A DNA stretch of 64,000 nucleotides, from positions 1,116,001 through 1,180,000 of the forward strand of contig CAJQUW010001409.1 of NCBI GenBank assembly GCA_907163375.1. Direction: 5' to 3'. The notes below the pieces were generated by a model. That model was not told where the DNA came from. It did not search any database and worked only from the letters and a program-made list of their open reading frames with translations. Source of the stretch: Prostheceraeus crozeri (lineage: Eukaryota; Platyhelminthes; Polycladida; Euryleptidae). The position numbers and the translations under genes are program-made. Position 1 is the stretch's first letter, and the number at the start of each line of letters is the position of its first letter. Shown one piece after another: positions 1 to 12,158 of the stretch.

Positions 1-3000
1 GCAGAGAGTTTCACGGATATTGATTGACGGATTCCAAATATCCTCACACAAATCATAAATTCAGAAAACTACAGATTCTCACGCAAATTATAGAAGTGCG
101 TAAATCGTTTGTAAAAAGAAATCGTTTTACTAAATTTGTAGAAAGACAGTCGCTATCTTTGACATCGCACAAGCAAAATGAGGATCTTTTCCGTTATACC
201 CCTCCACTAATGCATTTCCTTGAAATCAAAATATTAAGCCCCCTCCACTCAAAAAACACGAAACTTTAATCCAAATTATCTTTTGTATACCTTACCTCTA
301 TGAAGGAGGACAGAAGGAGATGATGTCTCCCAAAATATGCTGAAAACAGTTTTCATTACTGGCTAACATTCGTGATGCTAACTACCACACATATCCTATT
401 AACATATCCTACTACACTGACTGATACAATGTCAACCTTACGTTAAGATCGTGCGAAGACGCCATTATATGAGTCATTTGTATTATATGAGTCATGAGTC
501 ATTTTTTATTGCAGTGACATTCGGAAGAAGGATAGGCAGTATCTACGCATCTATATTTTCTATTGGACTGAATTGTTGATAAAGTTTGAGAGGAATGACA
601 GTGGAGGGGGCTTAATATTTGGAGGGGGTATAACGGAAAAGATCCCAAAATGACAGGTTTGATCTGCTTCCTATCATATCTGTACATTACGTGTGCTGCT
701 TCGTGTCTGATATCAATCATATAGATGTAGGCGTGCGGTGGGACGAGATTTCTTAGCACATTCCCACGGGATGTCAATAGGAATTCCCATGGGAAACATT
801 TAAACAGGAATTTTCAAAATTTGCAATCCCAAAATGATTCCATCAAGAAAAATCTTTCTTTGATAAGCTTAGACGACTGAAGATCATTAGAAACTAGATT
901 GGGTAGCTAGCTATGTTAGGGGACATTTTGACATTTTTACCCGGGCTTTTTTGAGCTTCGAAAAATGGCAGCAGGGAAACCCCTCTGATTTTGATGTTCC
1001 TATGATTCTATCGTTCCCAAAACTACAGTGTTATACAAATGGCAGATGCTCATTCCTCAGTGGAAAAATATTGACGGGCCGGCAACGGCCCAACGCCTGC
1101 ATGACAAGAACGTGTCACCCGCGCTAAGTGACGGATGCACAATTATGCGAAGGATTTTCTGAGCAAGGATTCGAACGGTAAACCTGTCAGTACGATCGCC
1201 GACGGGTGTCGACGCAGCACTGCCGGGTTGGCATACATGCAACGAGACACTGTGGTCAAAGGTCCGCTGACTTTTTCCACTGAGTGGCACCAATTTTGTC
1301 AATTCGGTCATCTTGTCACCAGTACCGTAACTGTAAATCACACCCTCCCCGAAAAGACTATTCAGAAGCGGTAGCCCCCAGGGTTTCAATGACCCCTCAA
1401 AGTGAAGAAAATTTACTGAAACATCAAAGGAAATAGCATTCATTTGAAATTATTTGAAGGATTATAATCTAACTGCTTATCAGAAAATGCATTCAACATG
1501 GCAATGTTTAAAATGCACGTTTGCATCGCACGTAATGTGTTAGTGTATCCACCGGCAACATCGGCAAGGAAAAATGCAAAGCAGAAAATGCTATTTACTC
1601 ACGGGACATTCATAGAAGTATAATAATAAATGCACAATATATTAATAATTCTAAATGAACAAATACTACGGTACAGAAAATCAGTATTCAGTAGACATCT
1701 TAAGACTCAATAGACAATGCAAATAGAAATAGCAATCTCTAGACTATAAAGAAAATGAGAAGAAGGAATATAATAACAATGTGAATTTCAATGTGATTTG
1801 TGTGATTCAAATTAAAGGCTACACATCAAGACATTTATTCGAAACGGTTGAGGAGCACAGACAGTCAACATCATCTATTGGGAAGCATCGACAACAACAT
1901 CATAGGGATAATAACATCAATCTGTCACAATTTAGGATCTTGAAGCGATGCTACAGCAAATACGATCTCCTGCTGGGCGAAATGCTTCAAATAAAGCTCG
2001 AAAAGCTTTCATTCAATGGACAGAGTGGTGCTTAATGGTAGAGCCTGACCGAATCTCGGGCCTAACTATATCGCATTTTAGCGCGGGCCCTCATCGAACG
2101 GGGGTTCGAAGGCTGTAGTTATATCTATTTGTCACTATAAATAGCAATTCAAAATTTGAATTCTACCATTTATCAAAAATTTGATGCTTTGGGTACCGAT
2201 ATGAGTTGGAAATTGATGGTAGATGACTTCGATAAATGATACATTTTGATGAGCTATCGCATGAAAACGTCTCAGGAAACTGTTGATAGCATTTCTGATT
2301 GCATTGGGATAGTCTTAAGCGTGACTAAATAGAACTCAAATAATAAGATATTTGAAAATTCATGAAAGCTACTTACAATCTACTACAATCTTAGTTACAT
2401 ATCAAGAAAACAAATTGCATCCAAATGAGTGAATGCACCAAATATATTTTGAGGCAATGCGATCTGTTCATTACTTACGATGCACTATTTGTAGCAAAAA
2501 ACTGACTTGATTACTTATAAATCTATTACGAGTGGTGCTTTATAACGTATGCTGTTGTTATTCATATAATAATTGTATAATTTGAACAGGTGCATTTGTG
2601 GATGAATGAATATGTTAATTGCAACTTGAGTTGTGTTTTGTCAATGGTTTGCAAGCTATTTGAATCGACTGAAATGCTTAATTTTGAGAGAAATAGACAA
2701 AAATTCTCGATTTTCAAAGAAATCTGCATGACTGTCAAACTTTGATGCTCGATCTCATGGGCAGAATTAGATAGAATTTGGGTTGCTCATCTGAAATGCG
2801 TAGGCCTAGAAACTAAATTTCAAAAAAAATGAGAATCGCTGCTATTGCAGCCTTGGAGCAATGAGGTTAACCCTTGCCTGCTGGTGTGTTTTCAAAAGCG
2901 CGCCTTGTTGGGGGGGGCGCTCGATGCCCCTTGCTTATTTCAGAAACCAAAGGTCCATATTTCCAGAAACTTAAGGTCCATATATAAACAAAATGCAATA

Positions 3001-6000
3001 AATGAATACTCTCGTCATGACGAGACAGAAAACTATCATTGTTTTGGAATTATCAAATGAATCCAAAGAATAGTTTTAAACAATGCTATCAAGTAGGTTG
3101 TTAAAGCACTCTCTGTTTTTTACCTTTTTGAGATTCATATTGATGAGCGACATATATGCTTCATTACTTTATGTTTTTACTTACAGTGAGAGCAGATCAA
3201 GGTCAAAAGAAGCAATGATCCTACCTATCATCTATCCTCAAATTATCATCTTGAATATATTGTTTATTTTTTGATCAATAATTTATCTGAAAACCTAACT
3301 GATATTTGCGAGGTCTAAAGTGAATTGCAGGATCATTTTGCGGAATGCAGATCGTCTCCAATGGTATAAGGAAAGTTGTGGTCATCTTTAAGATGACATA
3401 TATTGCTATATTATATTATAGCAATATAGCAATACTGTTAATTCCTTTTTAATATTGTTAAAATTTCATTTCTTATTAATGTTCGTTAAGCCTATTGCTC
3501 TGTAAACGCCTGCTATATATGCATTGTATTTAATTTTTGCTGATAGATGTTCCTTATTTCATTTATTAGCATTTTTCTATAGCCAATGTAACAATTCAAA
3601 ACGCTACTGCCCAAATGCAACTGCTAAGCATGTGTTACAGGCTTGTGAGACTTTCATGTATTCATTGAATCACCTGCTTTGGGACTTGCCATAGTTATAA
3701 AGTGCCTGTCATCGTATTCGTGAAACTTGAATTCATCGAAAATTGTGCTAATGTACATTTTGATTCTGTCTCTTGCTATAATTCAAGAGAGGAAATGTGT
3801 AGCCATGAACGAAGCAAAATGTTTTTATTAGATGAAATTATAATCTTTTGTTCATTCGGATTATTGCACTTGCAATCAAACATTTAATTCCAAAATATTG
3901 CAGAACGAAAAATACTGAAAGAGACAAGAAATACTCGTATCAAGCAGGAAAGACAAAACTTGAATTTACAAAGTAATTTGACTTGCATCTGCATGCAGTT
4001 GTTGTTGATACAGCTGACGCTTCTCCATTTTTTCAAAACATATATATCCGTATTACAAGCAGATTTCCTTTCGGGTGTATAAAATCATCACAGGATGTAT
4101 CAGATTAATTAACAGCGTGTACGATTTTGCATCAATGATATCAATATCTCAAATTCTGATTCACATGTATGTAAACAAATTGTCAATCCTCGACATTTGT
4201 GACAAGACATTAATGAGCTTATGAAATTCATCTCGACGCGTAAGAGATCCTGCACACAGGGGCTGTCAAAATAAATTGCGTTTAAATTTGCAATAATCAT
4301 TAATCATTAATTTTGATTGCAGCAGGAAGTTGTCAATTAATTGCAATTATATATTTACACCATTTGAATAGATTGATTCTTGATGTTGGACTGTCAACTT
4401 CTATAGTATTTCACTCCAGCGTATTAGATTGCATACAGCTTTAGAAATGACATGCTGCTACCTTAATATCAACTTTTGGAGAACAAGGCAGTGAGTAGAG
4501 CTGTTGTAGCAAGAACATGCATGCATCCTAAGTTTGTGTCAATTATTCATGAAAAGTAATTGACTGCAATCACAAATTATGCATCCATTAATGTATTTGT
4601 TTACAATTACAAATTATTCTGTTTTTCTTCAAGTACATTTTACTTACTATAGATAATTGCCGGTAGCCTACTGTACTTAATTTGGATCTTGACGATAAAT
4701 ATGCAACAAAATTTCTTGCATATACACACTGTGCACTACTAAAATTCGTAAACATATAATGCAAATATAGTATGGCAACGAAGTATCAGCGAGAGTAAAG
4801 TAATTTGAACTCCGTGATAAATGAATATTTTACTCTACTGACAGCAAAGCAGTTGCAATTACTCCTCAGTTGCATGACTAAAGGTGCAATTGATTACTAT
4901 TACAGATTACTCATCAGAGAGCGCAATTCATTGCAATTACTAATGACAGTAATTGTAATCGAAAATACAATTACAACGCAAATCTAATGTAACATTGCCA
5001 ACTAAGACATTAAATTACTGGACATAAAGGAGAATATTTTCAATTTTTTTTCTGATATTGTTAGTTTGCTTATTTGGGACATCATGAATGAGTAGTCTAC
5101 GGGCTTCTATACTGTATGACTATGAACTCCGTTCATGATCATGGAGGTGGTACTCCGGAAACTCCAGTATAAAATTCATTACAGTGTTCGACCTCTCACA
5201 AAACTGACTCTGTTGGCCGGGCAGGAATATAGTTATTGAATATGAAGGTGAATTTGTGTTGTGTCGGAGGATGTGAACTACAGTGTAGGTATATCAACGA
5301 TTCTTTACATTTGATGCCGCAGCTACTCATTTTTTTCATGTTTTCATTTTTCGATTTAGGATTCAATTTAGTGTTTAGTACTTTTATTCTCAATTACGAG
5401 GTGACTTTTCAAAATTGACTTGCTTCTTTGCAAAGTCAATTTATTCCCACTAAAATGCTAAATCACTTCACAAAATATCACCTCAAACTTTGAATGCAAG
5501 CGCCATAAAATGTTATCCTTCAATGAAATGGATAACATCGTAAAATCATTCTGAAATTCACTACCAAAGATTTTCCGGAATGATTGTTGCGTTTTTAGTA
5601 CTTTATGGGCCTGTCATCCAAAGTCAATATATCCGTGGAAAGTGTGGTGAAAATTTAAAAGTGCTTCAACATGCGGCAGAGAATAAAAAGGACATGAAGT
5701 AGCTACCATCCTTGAAGGTTAAAAGTCCCTCGACATCTTTGATGTATGACTTTATCAATCTGGCAGAATGTAATCAAACGGTGAACGCGCATAACCCACA
5801 GAGCAATTTGATTTATCAATGGATTTATCAGCCAAGCATTTGCAACTGATGTATGAATGTGGCAATTCATATCACATCCAGTCATGTAATGCATGTACAA
5901 CATTTCCATGCTGACAATATTGTTCATACATTATGAGCTTTTGACCAAATTTCATGAAAAGTGAGCGAGCAGGACAGGTATTGAATTTGGACGTTTAAAT

Positions 6001-6880
6001 CTCATTAATATACAGACAAATATTCAAACACAAATTATTCTAGAACGGCACATGAATATCCCATGGACATCTGGAATACTATCCACTCTTGCTGTTCATG
6101 AATATCCATCGAGTAGGGATGTGAATATCTATGTGGGCGTGTGACGAAATGATTTACATGCTTGAATTTTCAAAAGCGAAGGTCTTCGAAGTCTCTGACC
6201 GAAGATTTTGGCAAATGATACGGTTTGTTCCCGAAGAAACTGTATTTTCACACAATGACCGGATCGGATAAGTGGAGAAAGTAATGCTTTACTAAAACGC
6301 AATATATATACGAATATGATTGAGAAACTTGAAATGTTTGTCAAAAAACTGCGACATGAATGGAAGAATGACATCAAAATTGTATGTTTATCTTCTAGAA
6401 AGAAATCAGAGATTAAGTTGGATCCATCTGTGCCCTGAAAGCTTGAAATTCTGATCAATCGCAGCAAAAATTTCAATTATTTTGCTTCATCAAAACAGCA
6501 ATTGTAAAGTTCTATAAACTAATTGATTGAATTTTCGAAATATTTATTATTCTGTACTCGCAATCGGAATGTATTTTTGGAAACCGCATCGTGTATATTT
6601 TCAAAAATTGCAGTCAAGAAATTTGAGCCTTAAATCCCCTAGAATACTGAGCTTAAAAATTCCTTATACAGTGATGCCAAGGATACTCAAAACACCCGAC
6701 CTGATTCACTTTTAAAATAATGCGAGTATAACCAAGCGAATGATGTTTCATAAAAGGAGACAACTAAGAAATAAAATGAAACTTTTTAGTAAAATTACCA
6801 AGTTAGGCTACATGAAGTCAAACTTAGCAATTATACAGTGCATATGCAAGGTTGCACAGTGAAACACATACAGAGTTGGA
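1..6880. other. Non-coding flank, no gene recognised
   Basis: About 6.9 kb of AT-rich DNA. The open frames here are all short (about 60-130 codons), have no recognisable motifs and look like chance frames. Visible structure is limited to an inverted repeat near the left end, an AT-rich palindrome around 3,400-3,432 built on 'attgctata', and a G-run near 2,915. The 128-codon minus-strand frame at 1,057-1,443 has a compositional bias but no motif I recognise. It could be a repeat fragment. Confidence 0.6.
182..645. repeat. Inverted repeat, arms about 460 bp span
   Basis: The left arm (182-249) contains 'ggatcttttccgttatacc' followed by 'aaatattaagccccctcc'. The right arm (600-645) carries both blocks as reverse complement, with one C added. 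The two blocks are separated by about 22 nt in the left arm and are adjacent in the right arm. This could be the ends of a small non-autonomous DNA element. No target duplication is evident. Confidence 0.6.
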
Positions 6881-6892
6881 AGTGGGTCAACG

Positions 6893-7065
6893 AAACTTGA
6901 CCCATGACCCAATTGACCCACGGTATATGTGACCCACGACCCACCTGACCCACCGACTTTTCACGAAAACATGACCCACGACCCATCTGACCCACAGGCT
7001 ACCCTGACCCACGACCCACCTGACCCACCACATCTTTGACCCACTTGATCCACCTGACCCACATG
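6893..7065. repeat. Minisatellite of TGACCCACGACCCACC type
   Basis: Degenerate tandem units of 'tgacccacgacccacc' (reverse strand GGGTCA/GGTGGGTCG) fill this stretch. Unit length varies because of small indels and an insertion of unrelated bases near 6,955-6,970. The open minus-strand frame across it is repeat-derived and Gly/Trp/Val-rich. I do not call it a gene. Confidence 0.8.
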
Positions 7066-7225
7066 CTGCAAGGGTGAATGATGTGAGTGTAATTTCCTTT
7101 TCTGGTATCATCTTTAGTTTCATTTCCATTCAAGATTCTAGGTCTATCTAGGTAGAGACCTCGTAGTATCAAAATTGTTGTTAAGATTTGTTATGAAGAT
7201 TCAAGTGTATCAGATCACTTGTCAC

Positions 7226-7541
7226 CAGGGATGCGAAGTCGGAGTCGGAGTCCTGGAGTCCTATAATTTTTGCTAGAGTCGGAGTCAGAGTTGGAGTCCT
7301 ATCAAACAATAGAACTCCGGACTCCCGCCCATAACTCGACCCGAAATATAATACAAACAAATTATTTATTCTCGTGCATATAGCTGTCACTGTCTTGATG
7401 TCAACTTTCTCCGTCAAACAAAAGTACAGAGACAGCAGTGCATACAAAGCTTGTAATACATACGTAGTTGAAGGAATGAACCGTGATAGTGAGAAAAGGA
7501 TTGTCTTTTCACTCGGTGATTTAGCAGAGAAGAAAAGCCTT
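7226..7541. mobile_element. hAT-like short element, 5' part
   Basis: It begins with 'cagggatgcg', the kind of end typical of hAT elements, followed by iterated 'gtcggagtc' units. It then matches 34,946-35,190 closely: a shared run through 'actccgg', 'acccgaaatataatacaa', 'ctttctccgtcaaacaaaag' and 'cactcggtgatttagcagag'. Similarity to the second copy stops near 7,541, so only the first part of the element is present. That edge may mark a junction with the Polinton to the right, but the missing part of the repeat is not found beyond 26.5 kb. Confidence 0.6.
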
Positions 7542-7566
7542 TTATTTCCGCTGCGGAGAGGACGTT

Positions 7567-8019
7567 GTGGTGCAGAGAATGCTAATGAGAGTCGTGAACA
7601 ACGCTCTTACACGAGTTGCAAGATTCTGGCTCAATGAAGTATTTCGCCCACTATCTCAAACGGAGATTGTACCGGAATACTCTCACTGTTGGTGCAGCAG
7701 TATCCAACGGAAACTCAACACATGTCTCCATGACATTATCACCTCCAGCTACTATGACGAGAAGGGTGACAAATGCAAACTGGACTTGTTCAGTGGACCG
7801 CCATCAGTAAGCATCAATGTGGCTGCTCAAGGACATTCTGAGGTAATCAGTTTGCGGGCATACTATGCCAATATTTTAAAGACTTTCCATTCAAAGCCCT
7901 GCTGTATGTGCTGCCCAATTTCAAAACATCTAATGAAAGACATTGAGCAGCTCATAACTGCTACAAATCAGACTCTAGCCGATGTGAGTGTATATCAGTT
8001 TCCCTCTACAACTTGTTAA
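7567..8019 (+). CDS. Possible hypothetical protein
   Basis: An open frame of 150 codons whose first candidate start is GTG; the first ATG is at codon 5. It contains a Cys-rich stretch CCMCCP near residue 115 and no domain I recognise. It precedes the rightward Polinton gene block, and AATAAA at 8,141-8,146 could serve as its poly(A) signal. It may be a terminal Polinton gene, an exon of something else, or a chance frame. Confidence 0.3.
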   Translation: MVQRMLMRVVNNALTRVARFWLNEVFRPLSQTEIVPEYSHCWCSSIQRKLNTCLHDIITSSYYDEKGDKCKLDLFSGPPSVSINVAAQGHSEVISLRAYYANILKTFHSKPCCMCCPISKHLMKDIEQLITATNQTLADVSVYQFPSTTC

Positions 8020-8140
8020 GTGTTTTATGTAATTTTATAAGTACCAGCAACAAACTCTGTGTGAATGCTTGTAAACTTTTGTGTATAATGTTGTAAGTAC
8101 TAAGCAAAAATTGTAATTGTATTATCTATTTCCATATTAG

Positions 8141-8146
8141 AATAAA
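8141..8146 (+). terminator. Candidate poly(A) signal AATAAA
   Basis: AATAAA lies immediately before the ATG at 8,148. It could end a transcript coming from the left (7,567-8,019 frame). It may also be chance in AT-rich DNA. Confidence 0.3.
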
Positions 8147-8147
8147 A

Positions 8148-8540
8148 ATGTCTGTAAAACGGAAGGCATCTTCTCGTCAATCGAAACGGTCCTTCAAACC
8201 TTCAAGTCAGTTTAAAAAGGCGTTGCGAAAGTTAAACAGGATACATGATAATAAGAAGAAGTGTAAATTGATTCAAAATTCAAGTGATGATTTCATTCGT
8301 GATTTAGCTTTTGCAATACACAAATGTCTACCTATTTACAAGCCTCTGTTGAATGCTGGCTCTTTGAATAGCATAAAAAAGTCTTCAAATCCAAGGAGTA
8401 GTGATAAGAAAAGGCGAAACTTAATTCAGCGCGGTGGTAGTGGGTTTCTAAGTATGTTAAATGATATTGGAAACAGTATTAATGGTGTAATCAATAGTCC
8501 GCTTGGAAGGATTGCAGCAACTGCTGCAATGTTAATATAA
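8148..8540 (+). CDS. Small basic virion-type protein with GG motif
   Basis: An intact 130-residue frame with ATG at the start. The first 50 residues are strongly basic (Lys/Arg/Ser-rich), a middle part is mixed, and residues 89-94 are basic. There follows an 'IQRGGSGFLSML' stretch and a hydrophobic, Ala-rich C-terminus. Basic proteins with a GG-containing site before a hydrophobic helix occur in Polintons and adenoviruses as core or membrane-active precursors cut by the viral protease. That function is inferred here from layout only. It heads the rightward structural gene block. Confidence 0.6.
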   Translation: MSVKRKASSRQSKRSFKPSSQFKKALRKLNRIHDNKKKCKLIQNSSDDFIRDLAFAIHKCLPIYKPLLNAGSLNSIKKSSNPRSSDKKRRNLIQRGGSGFLSMLNDIGNSINGVINSPLGRIAATAAMLI

Positions 8541-8598
8541 GGTTAGCGAATCATAAAGTGACACGTCATCACTTTGATTGATGAGTCATATATAGGTG

Positions 8599-8606
8599 TA
8601 TATAAG
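8599..8606 (+). promoter_or_regulatory. TATA box TATATAAG
   Basis: TATATAAG lies about 100 nt before the ATG at 8,704. Upstream, at 8,555-8,575, 'aagtgacacgtcatcacttt' forms a short inverted repeat containing a CGTCA half-CRE. The same TATATAAG string is used before PolB and before the 25.5 kb gene of this element. Confidence 0.6.
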
Positions 8607-8703
8607 GAAGACGCTTTAATGATATTTTACGACTTTCAAGTGACAATTCATTTGCGCTGGTTGAAAGCTCCGAATTAGTACTTGTTGAAACGTGACTCAG
8701 AAA

Positions 8704-9426
8704 ATGTATACAATCAGAGAGGAAGGTGACGCTTTTGAGCAAGATCTCTTGAAGCTTCGTCCGACACGAAAGGTGCAAGGGATTGGAAATACGTTCTACT
8801 TTCAAACCTTGAATTATGGTGATGATGGCTTTTATCTTCAAATTCCATTCTTCCACAGTAATGGTATGTCTACATCAGGGTATAGCAATATGAGACAAAT
8901 GCGAGTGACTTTTCCAAAATGGCAACAGGTGATTCTTAAAACTATTGACTCTTTCGCGAAAGAATGTGTTGAGCTGCCTGAAAGTGCTCCCACTCATTGG
9001 AGAAAGGCATTAGAGGAAGGAGTTGGTTAAAAGGAATTGCCGGAATTCGATACACTGTTTTTAAAACTATCGGATCATTTTCAAGCATTCGATCTCTTAA
9101 CAAACGCGATGGAATGTGAGGATCTCAAACGGGGTCGCTATATGGGCTTAGTGCACGTTATCGGACTTTATATTGGCTCACATGGTTCGACTGGTAAAGT
9201 CGCATCTTTACAAATGAAGGTTCTTCAACTAGTCTATGAACCACTACCAATTGATAAATGTTTAATTAACATTGATAAGACTGCTTCAAGTGATGGGAAG
9301 GAAGACAGCAAAAAGCGAGGGCGGAAATCTAAAGATGGGAATCCTAAATTGAAGTTGAAGCGCCAAGATGCTGACTTGAAAACTTTCTATAATCCTAATT
9401 GTGATGAGGAAACACAAATGTTTTAA
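8704..9426 (+). pseudogene. Uncharacterised Polinton protein, one in-frame stop
   Basis: Two frames in the same phase, 8,704-9,030 and 9,031-9,426, are separated only by a TAA at 9,028-9,030. Together they span about 240 codons. I chose the ATG at 8,704, because the track opens 12 nt earlier on a GTG. The first half has aromatic and charged residues around 'PKWQQVILKTIDSFAKE'. The second has 'GRYMGLVHVIGLYIG' and a basic linker 'KKRGRKSKDGNPKLKLKR', then ends in an acidic tail. I do not recognise the domain. The continuous frame on both sides of the stop argues for a single gene with a recent nonsense change. Read-through is possible but unsupported. Confidence 0.65.
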
Positions 9427-9464
9427 TTTTTAAATGTAACTTGAAAGTTTCTATTCTGAATGTA

Positions 9465-9470
9465 AATAAA
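9465..9470 (+). terminator. Poly(A) signal AATAAA
   Basis: AATAAA lies 39 nt after the stop codon at 9,426 and is followed by a GT-rich stretch ('tgtgtctgttttgttgttc'), the usual arrangement of an animal poly(A) site. It would end the transcript starting near 8,630. Confidence 0.6.
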
Positions 9471-9551
9471 CGTGATCTGGAACATGTGTCTGTTTTGTTG
9501 TTCTAAGCAAAATTAGCGGGATAATGAGTTTAATGTTAATGGAATTATAAG

Positions 9552-10146
9552 ATGACAGATTTTCGTCTATTCACTGATCGCACAATGTGTGTCGCTGGAC
9601 CAAGTCAGTCCGGTAAAACTACATTTGTAACTGAATTGCTACAATATAGAAATGAAATGTTTAACAAGGAAATTAAGAGAGTCAAATGGTATTATGGAAT
9701 ATTTCAGCCACAACTACATTCTGCACTTCGCCAGAAAGGTTATGAGGTGAAGCAAGGGTTGCCATCAACTGAGAATATCAAAGCAGGTGACTTACTAGTA
9801 TTAGATGATCTATTACGTGAAAGCAAATCTTCAAAGGATGTAACTGAAATGTTCATTCAAACTGCACATCATAGGGAAGCTTTTATTATCTACATCACCC
9901 AAAAAAAAGCAAAGAACTAGAAGTTTGAATACACATTATTTGGCAATATTTAAAAATCCAAGAGATAGCAGTCAGATACATCATCTCAGTAGACAGATAT
10001 TACCTCAACAACCTAAAGTACTTTCAAAAATATATGAAGATGTAACAAAGAAACCACATGGCTATCTATTTATTGATCTAACCCAGGAATGTCCGGAACG
10101 ACTTCGATTTCGAACAAATATCATACCAATTCCGCTGAACCAATGA
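9552..10146 (+). pseudogene. Packaging ATPase (FtsK/HerA type), frameshifted
   Basis: The family drives genome packaging into the capsid. Walker A 'GPSQSGKTT' is at residues 16-24, and Walker B 'LLVLDDLL' at 81-88 with its two Asp. A 'QTAHHRE' stretch before 'FIIYITQ' matches the sensor region of Polinton ATPases. The first frame stops at 9,918-9,920, directly after an eight-A run at 9,901-9,908. The C-terminal part ('NTHYLAIFKNPRD' onward) continues one frame over, from about 9,907 to 10,146. Some conserved residues seem lost at the junction, so I infer a small deletion there. Total length, about 197 residues, is usual for the family. It sits between two uncharacterised element genes. Confidence 0.9.
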
Positions 10147-10205
10147 CAGTTTTCTCGGTTCACAGTTAGTTTTAAGCAATGTACTTTGTTGCCTTATTTT
10201 CAAAC

Positions 10206-10856
10206 ATGTCGTATTCAAAGATGGTAGTCATTCCTCAAGAGGAGTATGTACAATTGACTACATTACAAAGTGCACAGGAAGTCAAAAATATAGATCAACC
10301 TATTGCGAATCAACTTAAGGAACTAACACAAAAGGATATGGAAATTCAGAAGATTAAGGATCCCTATCGACGAATGCAGTTAGCAGCTGAAAACATTGAT
10401 GAGAGGCGACAGATTCGTGACAAGTTGCGACGATTTATAACCTTGTCAACACCTCGACCATATCGTGTGCGCGCTGAGCGATTATTTGACTTCATTGATC
10501 CACATGTGAAGTTCAATGAGAGAGGGGAGATAATAGATGAAACAACTGGTGATGTTATTAGAAATAGTCACATAGATGACCTTCTACAATATGCTGTCAG
10601 AGATGTAAGGCGAAAACTAGGTGCACCACAAGGGTGGACATATTTTCAGAAAATTTTATCTGATCAAAATGTACCTCACAATATTATTGGAGGACCGCCT
10701 GTGAATGAATTGGATAAGAGTCACTTACAAGATGGATCAAAGAGTAAAACACCCACGATGGCGGTCAAGCGAGAGCTTCATGATCCCGATGATCTGCAAC
10801 CAACAAGAGCTACTAGGCGCTCAATGCGTGTTGCGAAGGAGTATAGTAAATATTAA
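10206..10856 (+). CDS. Conserved Polinton protein of unknown function
   Basis: An intact frame. The ATG at 10,206 ('MSYSKMVVIP') looks a better start than the upstream one at 10,179, whose added residues are hydrophobic and unlike the rest. The N-terminal half is charged and probably helical (residues 20-70). The middle has 'RPYRVRAERLFDFI', then an Asp/Glu-rich loop, then 'LLQYAVRDVRRKLGAPQGW'. That second block recurs in Polinton elements beside the ATPase and integrase, but I know of no assigned function. The C-terminus is basic and low-complexity. Because it is intact while its neighbours on both sides are broken, it is useful for gauging the age of the copy. Confidence 0.7.
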   Translation: MSYSKMVVIPQEEYVQLTTLQSAQEVKNIDQPIANQLKELTQKDMEIQKIKDPYRRMQLAAENIDERRQIRDKLRRFITLSTPRPYRVRAERLFDFIDPHVKFNERGEIIDETTGDVIRNSHIDDLLQYAVRDVRRKLGAPQGWTYFQKILSDQNVPHNIIGGPPVNELDKSHLQDGSKSKTPTMAVKRELHDPDDLQPTRATRRSMRVAKEYSKY

Positions 10857-11029
10857 GCAAATATGAATTAAGCCTTGCCTCTCTCATATCATGTCGTTAC
10901 AAAAATTTTGCTGTTGTTTGAAATCTGCGCTCGAAGGTAAAGCAGAAGAGGGTATACTCGTAGAGGTTGATATCAATTGTGTTAGTAGTTGCTGTGCGAG
11001 TAATACGCGTGCAAATCAGAACAAAGACG

Positions 11030-12118
11030 ATGAGTACAGCAGTGAAACTCAGAAAGATTTATTACGACTTAAATCATCCCACAAGTTTCAGTCGTCCGGA
11101 GGTTCTAGCTCGTGCAGCAGGTGTGGGAATAGAGAAAGTCAGGAAGTGGTTGAGGAGTCAACCGACTTACACTCTTCACAAAAATGCGAGAAAGCGGTTT
11201 CCAACAAGAAAATATGTTGTTAACAATTTAGATAGTCAATGGCAAGCGGACTTGGCTGACATGCAACAGATATCACAGTACAATGATGGCTATAAATACA
11301 TCTTAACCGTAATAGATATTTTATCTCGCTATGCTTGGGCACGTGCGCTGAAATCTAAACGAGGACCAGAAGTTGAAGCGGCTTTTCAGAGCATTTTCGA
11401 TGAGGGGCGTGTTCCGCAACGAATACAGACCGATCAAGGGAAGGAATTCGAAAACTCTCATGTTCGAAGTCTCCTTAAAAGTCATAATGTGGAATTGTTT
11501 AGTGTCAAAAGTGCTTATAAAGCTGCCATGGTTGAGAGGTTCAATCGCACACTGAAGACAAAAATATGGCGCTATTTCACTGCAAAAAATACACATGTTT
11601 GGGTAGGTGAGCTGCAGAAATTTGTTAAGAATTACAATGAAAGCTGCCATCGAATCATTAAGATGAAACCAGTTGATGTTACCCCAGCTAATGCGATGGA
11701 TGTATGGCTTCGATTGTATAATAAGAAAGCGAAAAACATTTCCAATGAAAAGAAAATTAATGTTGGTGATAGAGTTCGGATTTCAAAGGTTAAGTCTACA
11801 TTTGAGAAGGGGCATCTACCTAATTGGACTGAAGAAGAGTTTTTTGTAGATGAAGTAAATACAAAGTTTAGACCCACCATGTATAAATTAATAGATTAAC
11901 ATGGCAATCCAATTGAAGGAAAATTTTACTCTTATGAATTGCAAGTAGTAGACAGAAGTGAAGAGGTGTATATGATTGACAAAATAATTAGGAGGAAAGG
12001 TCATGGCAATCAAAGGAAATATCTAGTTAAATGGAAAGGATATCCTGATTCATTCAATAGCTGGATAACGCACCAGGATCTACAAAATGTGGAGGTGGGA
12101 GATACTCGTAACTTTTAA
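11030..12118 (+). pseudogene. Retrovirus-type integrase with chromodomain, premature stop
   Basis: I place the start at the ATG at 11,030 ('MSTAVKLRK'), because the residues upstream in frame look non-coding. A helical N-terminal region is followed by the rve core. The acidic triad is visible as Asp74 ('WQADLADMQ'), Asp135 ('IQTDQGKEF') and Glu169 ('AAMVERFNRT'), with about 33 residues between the last two. A TAA at 11,897-11,899 ends the frame after 289 residues. In the same phase it continues with 'IEGKFYSYELQVV' and a chromodomain at 11,960-12,094 ('KYLVKWKGYPDSFNSW'), finally stopping at 12,116-12,118. The chromodomain of such integrases is thought to steer insertion into modified chromatin. 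Without it a truncated core could still be made. An overlapping 110-codon frame from 10,891 is a shadow. Confidence 0.92.
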
Positions 12119-12158
12119 GCTAATATAGCATGTGACTTCTTCCATATATGAGTTTAAC

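Noticed and set aside
1057..1443. 128-codon minus-strand frame with a higher GC content
   Set aside because: No motif, no TATA or poly(A) context, and an overlapping plus-strand frame of similar quality.
6887..7129. Gly/Trp-rich frame on the minus strand
   Set aside because: Produced entirely by the GGGTCA-type minisatellite.
10891..11223. 110-codon Cys/Ser-rich frame before and within the integrase
   Set aside because: From 11,030 on it overlaps the integrase in another phase, and its Cys/Ser bias follows from the opposite reading of integrase codons.
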